Below, in pieces: positions 40,905 through 50,752 of a DNA stretch of 64,000 nucleotides. The notes below the pieces were generated by a model. That model worked only from the letters and a program-made list of their open reading frames with translations. It had not been told where the DNA came from and ran no database searches. The stretch's first letter is position 1. Every line of letters begins with the position of its first letter. The DNA comes from Streptomyces sp. SA15 (GTDB taxonomy: Bacteria; Actinomycetota; Actinomycetes; Streptomycetales; Streptomycetaceae), in NCBI RefSeq assembly GCF_002291145.1, contig NZ_NTGE01000099.1, positions 241,957 to 305,956 of the forward strand. Reading direction: 5' to 3'. The translations under genes and the position numbers were made by a program.

Positions 40905-43900
40905 CTACTGCGTCAACGCGACCGTCGCGGTGCCGGAGCCGACCGGGCCGACCCGCAGCACTGTTCCCGTCAGGTCGGTGAACGATGTCACCTTGGCGCG
41001 GCCGCTGTTCCCCGGGGTGGCCGCGGTCACCTGGTACGCCGCCGGGTCGGCGTCGCCGATCTCCAGTTCCAGGATGGCGCGGGTGTTGGGCGGCAGGGTC
41101 ACCTCCAGGGAGTTGGCGCCGGCGGATCGGCGGACGGCGACCGAGACCGGGCCGCGCAGTGACGGGACCGTGCCGTCGACCTCGGTGAGGCCGCCGGTCC
41201 TGGGCCGGATCCGGAACGTGGCCGCGCCCGCCTCCGTGACCTGCACGCCCAGCACATGCCTGGCGACGGCGTTGGCCGGGGCGGAGGCCCACGCGTGAGA
41301 GAGGGTCATGTTGGGCTTCAGCGCCGGATCCCAAGCCTCGGTGACGATGGTGGCCTTCAGGTCGTCCAGCATGTGCAGCCAGGAGTTGGTGGCCTTCGAG
41401 GTGAGCAGCCCGAGTGCGGCGTCGGCCCGGCCGAGCCGGAAGAGCGCGTCGAGGAGGAACTGCGCCCCGTACACGCTCACCTTCATTCCGCCCGCGGCGA
41501 GCGTGTCGCCGAGTCTGGCCAGTACGGCGTCGTCCAGGGCGTCGGTGACTCCGAGCGCCACCGGGAAGGCGGTGGCGTGCTGGGCGCTGTGGGTGGTGCC
41601 GGCGCCGTCGCGGAACCTGCCGGCCGAGCTGTCGAGCAGGGTGTCGCGCATGGCGGCGGATAGGGTGTCGGCCCGGTCGCGCAGGGACGTGGCGTCGTCG
41701 GTCTTCCCCAGCGCGGTGGCGCACTTGGCGAGGGCGTCGAAGGCCGCGTACTGGAAGGCGTTGACGACCGTGTTGACGTTGGTGAAGACGTAGCCGTCAC
41801 GGCTGGCGGCCGGCCAGTCCACCAGGTCGCCGAGGTTCTGGCTGGTGTTGCCCGGCGACTTGTGGACGAGGCCGTCGGAGCCGAGGTATGAGGTGAGGTT
41901 CTTGGCGACGAGCAGATCGTAGTCCTTGGCGAGCTGCCGGTCGTCGCCGGTGGCGAGGTAGTCCTCCCAGGCGGACATCGCGCACATCAGCCGGTACTCG
42001 GTGGGCCAGGTGCCCTGGCGTACCAGGTAGTCGTTGGACCACCGGGCGAGCGCGTAGGAGCGCTGGACGCCGTACTCGGAGAGCTGGTTGATCAGCGCGT
42101 CGCCCTCGTAGGGGCCGCGTTCGCGGGTCGGAGTGTCCGTGTAGAGGTCGCCGCGGGTGGCTTCGATGGAGTAGCGGCAGAGGTCCCAGACCCGGTCGAG
42201 GTCCGCGTCGGAGCTGCTGAAGGAGGTCTGGGAGTCGTCCCAGTCCAGCTTCCAGGCGCGGCCGGTGACGGTTGCCTCGGAAAGGTCCAGGGATGTGTGC
42301 AGCTCCGCCCAGCGGAAGCCGCGGTAGCCCCAGTGCTCGAAGCGCTGGGCGCCGTCGCGCAGGGTCCACACCTCGCGGTAGGTGTTGGTGGCGCGCAGCT
42401 GGTACTTGACGGTGCCGTCGGTGTTCAGCTCCTCACCGAGGCGCACCTCGACGGTCTCGCCCGCGCTTCCGCTGACCTCCAGCGCCAGCCCGCCGACGAT
42501 CTCCCGGCCCAGGTCCACCAGCCAGCGGCCGTCGGTCACCTTGGTGACCTTGGCCGGGGTGACGTCGTGCAGCCGTACGGGCTCGATCGGGGCGGGGACG
42601 AGGCCGTCGATGGCGGCGCGGGCGGCGGGGGCGGACCAGTCGCCGTCGTCGAAGCCGGGCTCGGTCCAGCCGACGGGCTCCTGGCGCAGGTCCCAGTACT
42701 CCTGGGGAACGGTGAAGTAGCTGCTGCCGGCGCTGCCCTTGGCCGGCAGCAGACCGGCCTGGCGGCGGGCCTTCCAGTCGCTGCCGGAGCCGATGGTGGC
42801 CCGGCTGCCGTCGGCGTACGTGACCTCCAGCTGGGCCAGGAACTTCTGCTGCGAGGTGGTGTTGCAGAGCGCGGCCAGAGCGTTGGCCCGGCCCGAGCGC
42901 AGTGTGTCGGTGATGTCGAAGGCCTGGTACGCCACTCCGCTGCCGGAGCGCACCGAGGCATGGCCGACCAGGCTGCCGTTGCTCCACACCTTGGCCACGT
43001 ACTGCCGGGCGGGGGTGGCGGAGGTGGCCGCGACGTAGAGCACGGCGGCGGCGATGTCCTTGCCGACCAGGTCGTACTCGTGGCGGAGCAGGGCCCAGGT
43101 GTCGTCGGCGCCGTAGGAGGAGAGCGAGGAGGCGCCGGCCGGGAAGGTGAGCACGCCGTTCGCCACGGTGCCGGCGGAGAAAGTGCCCTTGTCGGAGGCG
43201 AAGTCGTCCTGCAGCAGCACCGTGCCGTCGGCGGCGGTGAAGCGGACGCTGTCGTACGCCTGTGATTCGGTGGAGCCGTTGCGCAGGCCGACGTTGCCCG
43301 AGGTGTAGCGGGTGTGGGTGGTCGTGTCGACGACGGTGCCGCCCACGGTGGTGGTGAAGGTGGAGCCGGACAGGGTGACCGCGAAGTCCACCCACTCGCC
43401 GGTGGCGACCGGGAAGGGCAACGTGACCTCGCCGAGGACGGTGTAGGTCCCGTTCACGCACACGTGCTTACGCAGCACTCCGGCGGTGCTTCCGGCGCGC
43501 AGCTGCCACATGTAGTTGTTGGCGGTGTTGGTGGCGCGGAACCACAGGCCGGCGGCCACCGTGGTGATCTTCAGCCGGGTGGCGAAGGTACCGTCGGTCA
43601 TGGTCGGCCCGGCCTTGACCCAGATGGGCTCGGCCTCCCACTCGTCCTCCACCGAGGTGGCCAGCAGTACCGGCTCCGACCAGGACGACCGCTCGTTGTT
43701 GTCCGTCCAGCTGCTGACCCGCCACCAGTAGGCGGTACGGGGCTTCAGCCCCGGTCCCCCGTAGGCCACGGCGGTGGACGCGCCGGAGGCCACTTTTCCG
43801 CTGTCCCAGAGCAGCTGGTCGTCCTCGAACCCGGCCGGGGTGGCGGCGAGCTGCAGCTGGTAGGCGCGCTGGAGCGTGCCCGGGCCGGAGTCGGGGACCT

Positions 43901-44108
43901 GCCAGCTGAACCGCGGCTGCTTCCCGGCGGTGGTGCCCAGCCCCTTCGGCAGCAGGTCGGTCAGCATCCCGGTCGGCGCGGGGGGCGCGCCCTTGCCGGT
44001 GCCCGCGCCCTGCGCGGCGGCGACCGCGCGAGGTCCGGTGAGGACGACGGAGGCGGCCACGGCGCCCCCCAGCTGGAGGAGGCTACGGCGCGACAGCGGT
44101 CTGGGCAT
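40905..44108 (-). CDS. Secreted GH78 alpha-L-rhamnosidase
   Basis: 1067 residues with a Tat signal (PLSRRSLLQLGGAVAASVVL). Order of parts: N-terminal fibronectin-like region (SWQVPDSGPGTLQRAYQL; TAYWWRVSSWTD), an inserted LamG/concanavalin-like domain at about 165-325 (GLWFRATNTANNYMWQLRAG; VDTTTHTRYTSGNVGLRNGS), jelly-roll domains, and the (alpha/alpha)6 catalytic barrel with DTPTRERGPYEGDALIN (the acidic RER..W/EGD site) and LTLSHAWASAPANAV (from MTLSHAW near the end). Hydrolyses terminal alpha-L-rhamnose from plant glycosides or polysaccharides. ATG at 44108 preceded by GAAGG. Confidence 0.92.
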   Translation of the reverse strand: MPRPLSRRSLLQLGGAVAASVVLTGPRAVAAAQGAGTGKGAPPAPTGMLTDLLPKGLGTTAGKQPRFSWQVPDSGPGTLQRAYQLQLAATPAGFEDDQLLWDSGKVASGASTAVAYGGPGLKPRTAYWWRVSSWTDNNERSSWSEPVLLATSVEDEWEAEPIWVKAGPTMTDGTFATRLKITTVAAGLWFRATNTANNYMWQLRAGSTAGVLRKHVCVNGTYTVLGEVTLPFPVATGEWVDFAVTLSGSTFTTTVGGTVVDTTTHTRYTSGNVGLRNGSTESQAYDSVRFTAADGTVLLQDDFASDKGTFSAGTVANGVLTFPAGASSLSSYGADDTWALLRHEYDLVGKDIAAAVLYVAATSATPARQYVAKVWSNGSLVGHASVRSGSGVAYQAFDITDTLRSGRANALAALCNTTSQQKFLAQLEVTYADGSRATIGSGSDWKARRQAGLLPAKGSAGSSYFTVPQEYWDLRQEPVGWTEPGFDDGDWSAPAARAAIDGLVPAPIEPVRLHDVTPAKVTKVTDGRWLVDLGREIVGGLALEVSGSAGETVEVRLGEELNTDGTVKYQLRATNTYREVWTLRDGAQRFEHWGYRGFRWAELHTSLDLSEATVTGRAWKLDWDDSQTSFSSSDADLDRVWDLCRYSIEATRGDLYTDTPTRERGPYEGDALINQLSEYGVQRSYALARWSNDYLVRQGTWPTEYRLMCAMSAWEDYLATGDDRQLAKDYDLLVAKNLTSYLGSDGLVHKSPGNTSQNLGDLVDWPAASRDGYVFTNVNTVVNAFQYAAFDALAKCATALGKTDDATSLRDRADTLSAAMRDTLLDSSAGRFRDGAGTTHSAQHATAFPVALGVTDALDDAVLARLGDTLAAGGMKVSVYGAQFLLDALFRLGRADAALGLLTSKATNSWLHMLDDLKATIVTEAWDPALKPNMTLSHAWASAPANAVARHVLGVQVTEAGAATFRIRPRTGGLTEVDGTVPSLRGPVSVAVRRSAGANSLEVTLPPNTRAILELEIGDADPAAYQVTAATPGNSGRAKVTSFTDLTGTVLRVGPVGSGTATVALTQ

Positions 44109-44461
44109 GGGCACCTTCGAGGGTGAAAGGTTTCAGTCGGAGTGCCCGGAGGTTAGAGGCAGGTGGAGAAAATGGTCAACAGATGGGACGGAATTGGCCT
44201 GAGTGACCTTGAAACGATTTAATCCGCTCATGCACACCACGATCGGGGCATGACTCCCAAGCGCTTCCCGAGCATGGGGATTTGATCTGACCGCGGCACG
44301 GGTGCGAGAGGGGCACGGCACCTGTGGATCACGCAGCTCTCCGCACGACGCGTCCCGCGCCATGCTCTCCGTACGTGACATTCCGCTCGGTGCGGAGCGG
44401 GACAAGGACACGGTGGTCGGGGCAGGACTCCCAAGCGTGGTCGACGCCGCGCTCACCGAGC

Positions 44462-44635
44462 GGGCACGGCGACGGCTACATCTTCCTCGACTGCGCCCAG
44501 AACGAGGAGTACGACTCCACGCGCGTGACCGCCCACGAGATCGGCCATGTGCTGGGGCTGCTCCACCCCAAGTCCGCCTCGTGCAGCAAGGTGATGTCGG
44601 GCGCGGGGCAAGTCGTGGCGGCACCACCCTCCTGA
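44462..44635 (+). pseudogene. Snapalysin (M7 metalloprotease) C-terminal fragment
   Basis: GHGDGYIFLDCAQNEEYDS and RVTAHEIGHVLGLLHPKSAS match the zinc site of snapalysin-type small neutral proteases; the rest of the family sequence upstream (signal, pro-region, first half) cannot be found in any frame. In snapalysin the third ligand is Asp (HExxHxxGxxD); here it is His (GLLHP). Confidence 0.7.
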
Positions 44636-45059
44636 CCATCGCTCCGTGGTTTCCCGTTCCGCCACTCGATTCCGGACCACGGCGGCCGTACGCGGACTGT
44701 ACGGCCGCCGTGTCGTCATGCCCGGCTGCCGGCCATGACGTCATGAAGACAACCGCCGACGGTCGGACCGCTCTGCCTGCCACTGCCAGACGTACCAACG
44801 GCAGTCGTAGCTACCGGAGTCGTCCCAAAACTGCTTGCTCGTTGTAACGCGCCGCATGCAGCACAGTGGATGCCATGCCGCACCGAAGGCCTGGTGAGAC
44901 GGCTGCCGACCGTGTTCAGACCCCCGGTCGCCGCCGTCCTCGCGGGCCGAGGGCCCGGCTCGTCCACCGCGGCCTGAACCGTCTCGCGTCCTCACGCCGA
45001 TCGTGCACATGACGGTGGTCGGTACCGCCATCCGTCTTCCGTCGACCGAGAGAGTGGGC
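44636..45059. other. 424-bp intergenic gap
   Basis: No supported gene. CGGCCGTACGCGGACTGTACGGCCG (an imperfect hairpin around 44689-44711) may act as a terminator. Confidence 0.3.
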
Positions 45060-45713
45060 ATGTCCATCGAACCCCCCGAGTCAACAGTCGCTCCCCCTGA
45101 GGGATCTCCTGAGGCACCCTCGTCCGACCCTTCCCGGCGCACGTTCATCGCGACCACCACCGTCGTCGGTGGTGCGGTCGTGGCGGGCGGCCTCATGGCG
45201 GGGCAGTCCGTGTTCGGCGCTGAGCCCGCGGACGCCGCGGAGGCGCCGCCCGGCAGCCGCGTCTCCCTGACCGTCAACGGCAAGCGGCACACCGTCACGG
45301 TCGACAACCGGACCTCACTGCTGGACCTGCTGCGCGAACACCTCGGGCTGACCGGCTCGAAGAAAGGCTGCAACGCCGGTGCCTGCGGCGCCTGCACCGT
45401 CCTGGTCGACGGCCGCCGGGTCAACTCCTGCCTGACACTGGCGGTTCGGCTGGACGGCGCCGAGGTCACCACCATCGAGGGCCTGGCCAAGGGGGAACGG
45501 CTGCACCCGCTGCAGCAGGCGTTCATCGACCAGGACGCCTTCCAGTGCGGCTACTGCACCTCCGGCCAGATCATGTCCGGCGTCGGCTGCATCGACGAGG
45601 GGCACACCGGCTCGGCGGAGGAGATCCGGGAGTTCATGAGCGGCAACATCTGCCGCTGCGGCTGCTACGTGAAGATCGTGCGGGCGGTCGAGCAGACCGC
45701 GCACGGGAAATGA
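45060..45713 (+). CDS. PaoA-like [2Fe-2S] subunit of a Mo-dependent aldehyde/xanthine dehydrogenase, Tat-exported
   Basis: 217 residues. Tat signal SRRTFIATTTVVGGAVVAGG; first cluster GCNAGACGACTVLVDG (CxxxxCxxC...C) and second cluster FQCGYCTSGQIM with GNICRCGCY. The xanthine-oxidase-family small subunit, here exported like Escherichia coli PaoA, so the complex acts outside the cytoplasm. ATG at 45060 places the Tat motif about 27 residues in. First of three co-directional subunit genes. Confidence 0.92.
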   Translation: MSIEPPESTVAPPEGSPEAPSSDPSRRTFIATTTVVGGAVVAGGLMAGQSVFGAEPADAAEAPPGSRVSLTVNGKRHTVTVDNRTSLLDLLREHLGLTGSKKGCNAGACGACTVLVDGRRVNSCLTLAVRLDGAEVTTIEGLAKGERLHPLQQAFIDQDAFQCGYCTSGQIMSGVGCIDEGHTGSAEEIREFMSGNICRCGCYVKIVRAVEQTAHGK

Positions 45714-45725
45714 GGCACGGTCCCC

Positions 45726-46706
45726 ATGCATCCCTTCTCCTACACCAGGGCCTCCAGCACCCGGCAGGCCCTCGACGCGGGTCGCGACGGCGGCCGTTAC
45801 ATCGCCGGCGGCACCACACTGGTCGACCTGATGCGCGAGACCGTCGAACGCCCCCGCACGCTGGTCGACATCAGCGCCCTGCCGCTGCGCGAGATCATGG
45901 TCACCCGGCGCGGGGGCCTGCGCATCGGCGCGCTGGTCCGTATGTCCGAGGCCGCCGCCCACCGGGGCGTGCGCGCTCTGTATCCGGTGATCTCGCAGGC
46001 GCTGGAGCTGAGCGCGTCGGCGCAGCTGCGCAACATGGCCACCATCGGCGGCAACATCATGCAGCGCACCCGGTGCACGTACTTCCGCGATGTGACGGCC
46101 GCCTGCAACAAGCGTGAGCCGGGCTCCGGTTGCGCGGCCCTGCACGGCGTCAACCGCACCCACGCGATCCTCGGCACCTCCGACGACTGCGTGGCCACCC
46201 ATCCCTCCGACGTGGCCGTGGCCTTCGCCGCCCTGGAAGCGACCGTGCACCTGTTGGGGCCGGACGGCGAGCACACCGTGCCCTTCGCCGACTTCCTCCT
46301 CAAGCCGGGGAGCACCCCGCAACGCGAACAGGCCCTGCGCCCAGGCGAGTTGATCACCACTGTCGAGCTTCCGGCCCTTCCGCGCCCGCTGAGGTCGGGC
46401 TACCTGAAGGTGCGCGACCGGCAGTCCTACGAGTTCGCGCTCACCTCGGCGGCCGTCGCCCTGCACATCAGCGGCGGAGTGATCCGCCAGGCGAAGGTGG
46501 CCGCCGGAGGCGTGGGCACCGTCCCCTGGAAGCTCACCGCCGTCGAGCGGGAGCTCATCGGCAGGCGGCCGTCCGACGCCCTGTGGACCAAGGCCGCCGA
46601 GCGGGCGGCGGACGGGGCCCGGCCCCTCCAGCACAACCGTTTCAAGGTCGAGTTGCTCAAACGGACCGTCGAGCGCCAACTGCGCGTCGTAGGAGGTGGC
46701 AAGTGA
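45726..46706 (+). CDS. PaoB-like FAD-binding subunit
   Basis: 326 residues of the CO dehydrogenase flavoprotein family: YIAGGTTLVDLMRE (FAD pyrophosphate loop), ATIGGNIMQRTRCTYFRD (second FAD loop with possible [4Fe-4S] Cys as in PaoB), and C-terminal KVRDRQSYEFALTSAAVAL. Twelve bp after the small subunit stop; its own stop overlaps the next start by 4 bp. Confidence 0.93.
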   Translation: MHPFSYTRASSTRQALDAGRDGGRYIAGGTTLVDLMRETVERPRTLVDISALPLREIMVTRRGGLRIGALVRMSEAAAHRGVRALYPVISQALELSASAQLRNMATIGGNIMQRTRCTYFRDVTAACNKREPGSGCAALHGVNRTHAILGTSDDCVATHPSDVAVAFAALEATVHLLGPDGEHTVPFADFLLKPGSTPQREQALRPGELITTVELPALPRPLRSGYLKVRDRQSYEFALTSAAVALHISGGVIRQAKVAAGGVGTVPWKLTAVERELIGRRPSDALWTKAAERAADGARPLQHNRFKVELLKRTVERQLRVVGGGK

Positions 46707-48910
46707 GCCCGCAGCCACAGGCAGCCGTCGGAGCGCCGCTGTCCCGGGTGGACGGACGGCTGAAGGTGACCGGACAGGCCAAATACGCCGCCGACCACGA
46801 CATCGACGGAGCCGTCCACGCGGTCATCGTCGACAGCAGCGTCGGCCGCGGACGGATCACCGGCATCGACACCCGAGCCGCCGACGCCCAGCCCGGCGTC
46901 CTGGGCGTCATCAGCCACCTCGACAAACCCGCGCTGACCTACCGCGACAACCCGGGCGCCTGGTTGGACCCCTTCGTCGGCGAACGGCTGCACGTCTTCC
47001 AGGACGACAAGGTCCGCTTCTTCGGACAGCCCGTCGCCGTGGTCGTCGCCCACACGCTGGAGGCCGCCCAGCACGCCGCTGACCTGGTGAAGGTCTCCTA
47101 CGACGCCGAGAAGCCCTCTACCGACCTGACCGGTGCGCCCGAGAACGCCCCCCTGCCGCCGCAGAACTACGTGCGCGGCAACCCCGAAGAGGCGCTGGCC
47201 TCGGCGGAGGTGACGCTGGAGGGCACCTACCGGCTCACCCGTAACCACCACAACGCACTGGAGCCGCACGCCACCACCGCCCGCTGGGACGGCGAGAAGC
47301 TCACCGTGTGGGACAAGACCCAGTGGGTGGTGGGCGCGCGGGACGAACTCGCCGCCGTGTTCGGCATGTCGGCGGAGAACGTGCGCGTCATCTCGCCGTT
47401 CGTCGGCGGCGCGTTCGGCAACGGGCTGCGTACCTGGCCGCACACCACCATCGCGGCTCTCGCCGCCCGCGAGATCCGCCGCCCGGTCAAACTGGTCCTG
47501 ACCCGCGAGCAGCTGTACTACGGGGTGGGCTACCGGCCCGCCTACGAGTACGGGCTGCGTCTGGGCAGCACCCGAGGCGGACGCCTGACCGCGGCGGTCC
47601 ACCGGATACGGGCCGAGACGTCCTCGTACGAGCACTTCGCCGAGGGCGTGATGAACCCCGGGCAGATGCTCTACGCCACGCCCCACGTCCGCCAGGCGTT
47701 TCGGACCGTGCCGCTGGACGTGAACACACCGACGTTCATGCGGGGCCCCGGCTGGTCCAGCGCCGCCTTCGCCATCGAGTCGGCCATGGACGAACTCGCC
47801 CACGAGACCGGCATCGACCCGGTCGAGCTGCGGCTGCGCAACGAACCGCAGGAGGACCCTTCCAGCGGGCTGCCCTTCTCCACCCGGCGCCTGAGCGAGT
47901 GCCTGCGGACCGGAGCCCGCGAGTTCGGCTGGCACCGGCGCAACCCCAAGCCCCGCTCCCGGCGGGACGGCGACTGGCTGATCGGCATGGGCATGGCCAG
48001 CGGTATCTACGACACCCTGCGCATGCGGTCCGAGGCACGGGTCAGGCTGGACGCCGACGGCACGGCCCTGGTCCAGGCGTCGACCAGCGACATGGGCCCC
48101 GGCACCTACACCTCCATGACCCAGCTCGCCGCCGACGCCCTCGGCCTGACCATGCGCACGGTCCGCTTCGAACTCGGCGACTCCACCTTCCCGGCGGCGC
48201 CGCCGCACGGCGGATCGCAGACCATGGCCGGCGTCGGCTCCGCCGTCCAGGACGGCTGCGACAAGCTGCGACAGGAGGCGATCAAACTCGCCATCGAGGA
48301 CGAGCGGTCACCGTTGCACGGCGTCGACGCCGACGACATCGTGGTCCGCGGCGGCCGGATGTACGCGAGCGGCAACCCCGCGCGCGGCGAGACCTACCGG
48401 CAACTGCTGGCCCGTAACGGCCGTACGCACCTGGAGACGCGTGGGACCTTCACCCCGAGCGGCGACGACCGGTACTCCATGAACGCCTACAGCGCGGTGT
48501 TCGCCGAGGTGGCCGTCGACCGGCGGCTGGGTCTGGTGCGGATGCGGCGCATGCTGGGCGTCTACGACGTCGGGCGGATCATCAGCCCCAAGCTGGCCGA
48601 CAGCCAGGCGCTCGGCGCCATGGTGGGCGGCATCGGGCAGGCCCTGCTGGAGCACACGGCCACCGACCACCGCGACGGCCGGATCGTCAACGCCAACCTC
48701 GCCGACTACCTCGTGCCCGTCAACGCCGACATCCCCGACCTCAAGGCGATCTATCTGGACGGGGAGGACCTCCACGCCGACCCCATCGGCGTCAAGGGCC
48801 TCGGCGAGATCGTGAAGGTCGGGGTCGCGCCGGCCATCGCGAACGCGGTCTTCAACGCCACCGGCCGTCGCGTCCGCGACCTGCCCATCACCGCCGAAGC
48901 CCTGCTCTGA
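46703..48910 (+). CDS. PaoC-like molybdopterin-binding catalytic subunit
   Basis: 735 residues. SRVDGRLKVTGQAKYAADHD at the N-terminus; Mo-cofactor loops PFVGGAFGNGL, MRGPGWSSAAFAIESAMDEL, and the catalytic-Glu region IGVKGLGEIVKVGVAPAIANA with GLGE. GTG start overlaps the FAD subunit stop and is preceded by AGGAGG. Oxidises aldehydes or N-heterocycles with water as oxygen donor. A diverged paralogue lies at the right end of the window. Confidence 0.93.
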   Translation: MSPQPQAAVGAPLSRVDGRLKVTGQAKYAADHDIDGAVHAVIVDSSVGRGRITGIDTRAADAQPGVLGVISHLDKPALTYRDNPGAWLDPFVGERLHVFQDDKVRFFGQPVAVVVAHTLEAAQHAADLVKVSYDAEKPSTDLTGAPENAPLPPQNYVRGNPEEALASAEVTLEGTYRLTRNHHNALEPHATTARWDGEKLTVWDKTQWVVGARDELAAVFGMSAENVRVISPFVGGAFGNGLRTWPHTTIAALAAREIRRPVKLVLTREQLYYGVGYRPAYEYGLRLGSTRGGRLTAAVHRIRAETSSYEHFAEGVMNPGQMLYATPHVRQAFRTVPLDVNTPTFMRGPGWSSAAFAIESAMDELAHETGIDPVELRLRNEPQEDPSSGLPFSTRRLSECLRTGAREFGWHRRNPKPRSRRDGDWLIGMGMASGIYDTLRMRSEARVRLDADGTALVQASTSDMGPGTYTSMTQLAADALGLTMRTVRFELGDSTFPAAPPHGGSQTMAGVGSAVQDGCDKLRQEAIKLAIEDERSPLHGVDADDIVVRGGRMYASGNPARGETYRQLLARNGRTHLETRGTFTPSGDDRYSMNAYSAVFAEVAVDRRLGLVRMRRMLGVYDVGRIISPKLADSQALGAMVGGIGQALLEHTATDHRDGRIVNANLADYLVPVNADIPDLKAIYLDGEDLHADPIGVKGLGEIVKVGVAPAIANAVFNATGRRVRDLPITAEALL

Positions 48911-49048
48911 ACCCCGGGCGGCAGGGGCCCCTCCCGCCACCCGGGCGGGGCCCTGAGAGCCGTCCCACTGATCGGCCCGCCGGCGTGCCCCGATCCCCCC
49001 ATGCCGGCGCGGCGGCGGGCTTCCCAACCTCCCCCAGGAGAGCCACTC

Positions 49049-50200
49049 ATGCTGAACATCGCGGACACGCTGTATCGCTGGTGCCGCGAGGACCGCCCCT
49101 TCGCCCTCGCCACCGTCGTCAAGGTCAGCGGCAGCGCACCCCTGCCACCCGGCACAGCACTGGCCGTGGGCACGGACGGCGAGGCGGTCGGCAGCATATC
49201 CGGAGGATGCGTGGAGGGCGCCGTCTACGAGCTGTGCGGGCAGGTGCTGGAGACGGGCGAACCTCCGATACGGGCCTCGTTCGGCTACTCCGACGACGAC
49301 GCCTTCGCCGTGGGCCTGACCTGCGGCGGGGAGCTGGAGGTCCTGGTGCAGCGGGACGACCCGGCCGACCAGCCCCACCTCACCACCACCCTGGAACAGG
49401 TGCTGGCCGGTCTGCCCGCCGCCGTGGCACAGGTGGTGGGCGGGCCGCAGCACCTTCTCGGCCGCACCCTGTCCGTCCTCGGGGGCGGCAGCGCGTACGA
49501 CGGGACACTCGGCAGCCGACGGCAGGACCGGGCGGTGGCCACCCAGGTCCGCGCGCTGCTGCGGGCAGGCCGTACCGCCCGCGTCGAGGTCGGCGGGGAT
49601 GCCGACACCTGCCCGGAGAAGCTGACGCTCCTGGTCCACGCCCAGGCAGCGCCGCCCCGCATGCTGATCTTCGGAGCCGTCGACTTCGCCGCCGCCCTCA
49701 GCCAGGCCGGACGCTTCCTCGGCTACCACGTCACCGTCTGCGACGCCCGCCCCGTCTTCGCCACCACTCAGCGCTTCCCACACGCCGACGAGGTCGTCGT
49801 CGACTGGCCCCACCGCTACCTGGAGGCCACGGAAGTCGACGCCCGTACCGCGATCTGCGTCCTCACCCACGACGCCAAGTTCGACATCCCCCTGCTCCGG
49901 CTGGCCCTCGGCCTTCCGGTCGGCTACATCGGTGCGATGGGCTCCCGGCGCACCCACGAACACCGCCTGGACCGGCTACGGGAGGCCGGCGTTCCCGAAG
50001 AGCACCTCGCGCTCCTGCACTCACCGATCGGACTGGACCTCGGCGCACACACCCCCGAAGAGACGGCGATCTCCATCACCGCCGAGATCATCGCCCACAT
50101 CAACAACGGCACCGGCCTGCCCTTGTCCCGCGTCCCCGGTCCCATCCACGGTTCCGTCCCGGTGGCCCCGATGTCACCGGCCTCGGTCCTGGCCGCATGA
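49049..50200 (+). CDS. xdhC: XdhC-type maturation factor (copy 1)
   Basis: 383 residues. N-terminal XdhC/CoxI domain (FALATVVKVSGSAPLPPGTA; GSISGGCVEGAVYELC) and C-terminal Rossmann domain (RMLIFGAVDFAAALSQAGRF; VGYIGAMGSRRTHEHRLDRL). Members bind Mo cofactor, help add the terminal sulfur and insert it. ATG at 49049 follows AGGAG. Placed directly after the PaoABC genes it serves. Confidence 0.93.
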   Translation: MLNIADTLYRWCREDRPFALATVVKVSGSAPLPPGTALAVGTDGEAVGSISGGCVEGAVYELCGQVLETGEPPIRASFGYSDDDAFAVGLTCGGELEVLVQRDDPADQPHLTTTLEQVLAGLPAAVAQVVGGPQHLLGRTLSVLGGGSAYDGTLGSRRQDRAVATQVRALLRAGRTARVEVGGDADTCPEKLTLLVHAQAAPPRMLIFGAVDFAAALSQAGRFLGYHVTVCDARPVFATTQRFPHADEVVVDWPHRYLEATEVDARTAICVLTHDAKFDIPLLRLALGLPVGYIGAMGSRRTHEHRLDRLREAGVPEEHLALLHSPIGLDLGAHTPEETAISITAEIIAHINNGTGLPLSRVPGPIHGSVPVAPMSPASVLAA

Positions 50201-50229
50201 CGGCGCGACATGCATGGAGGAGAGGCCCC

Positions 50230-50625
50230 GTGCTCATCGACACCCACGGCCGGGTGGCCACCGACCTGAGGGTCTCACTGACCGACCGCTGCAATCTGCG
50301 CTGCACGTACTGCATGCCCGAGGAGGGCCTGCAGTGGCTGGCCAAGCCCGACCTGCTCACCGATGACGAGATCGTCCGCCTCGTCGGCATCGCGGTCCGT
50401 GTCCTCGGCGTCACAGAGGTCCGTTTCACTGGCGGCGAGCCGCTGCTCCGCCCCGGCCTGGTCGGCATAGTCGAGCGAGTCGCCGCCCTCGACCCCCGCC
50501 CCCAGATGTCCTTGACCACCAACGGCATCGGCCTGGGGCGCACCGCGTCCGCCCTGAAGGCGGCGGGCCTGGACCGGGTCAACGTCTCCCTGGACACCCT
50601 TCGTCGGCACGGTGCGGAATCATGA
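50230..50625 (+). pseudogene. moaA: Truncated moaA (GTP 3',8-cyclase)
   Basis: 131 codons instead of about 330. The radical SAM motif DRCNLRCTYCMPEEGLQW is intact, as are VTEVRFTGGEPLLRPGL and LDRVNVSLDTL, but the frame ends at HGAES-stop where normal MoaA continues for 200 residues including the second Fe-S site. GTG at 50230 preferred, with GGAGGAGAGG 4 bp upstream; an ATG at 50197 overlapping the xdhC stop is an alternative. Probably non-functional; a deletion or insertion cut it off. Confidence 0.85.
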
Positions 50626-50752
50626 CTCAGGCGCGGACGTGGAAGGACTGGGGTATTTGTGCCACCCGACGGCCGAGGCCGAGATGCGGCGGATCGCGGA
50701 GTTGGGCGGGTCGGCGCGTAGCTCCGTCATCGGCTCCGGCCGGCTCCACGTC

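Noticed and set aside
40498..41724. Long open frame antisense to the rhamnosidase end
   Set aside because: Codon composition is that of a shadow frame (Arg/Ala/Pro-rich) over a well-supported gene.
50626..50752. Continuation of moaA or another gene fragment
   Set aside because: A frame reading YLCHPTAEAEMRRIAELGG looks protein-like, but it is too short and I cannot place it in a family.
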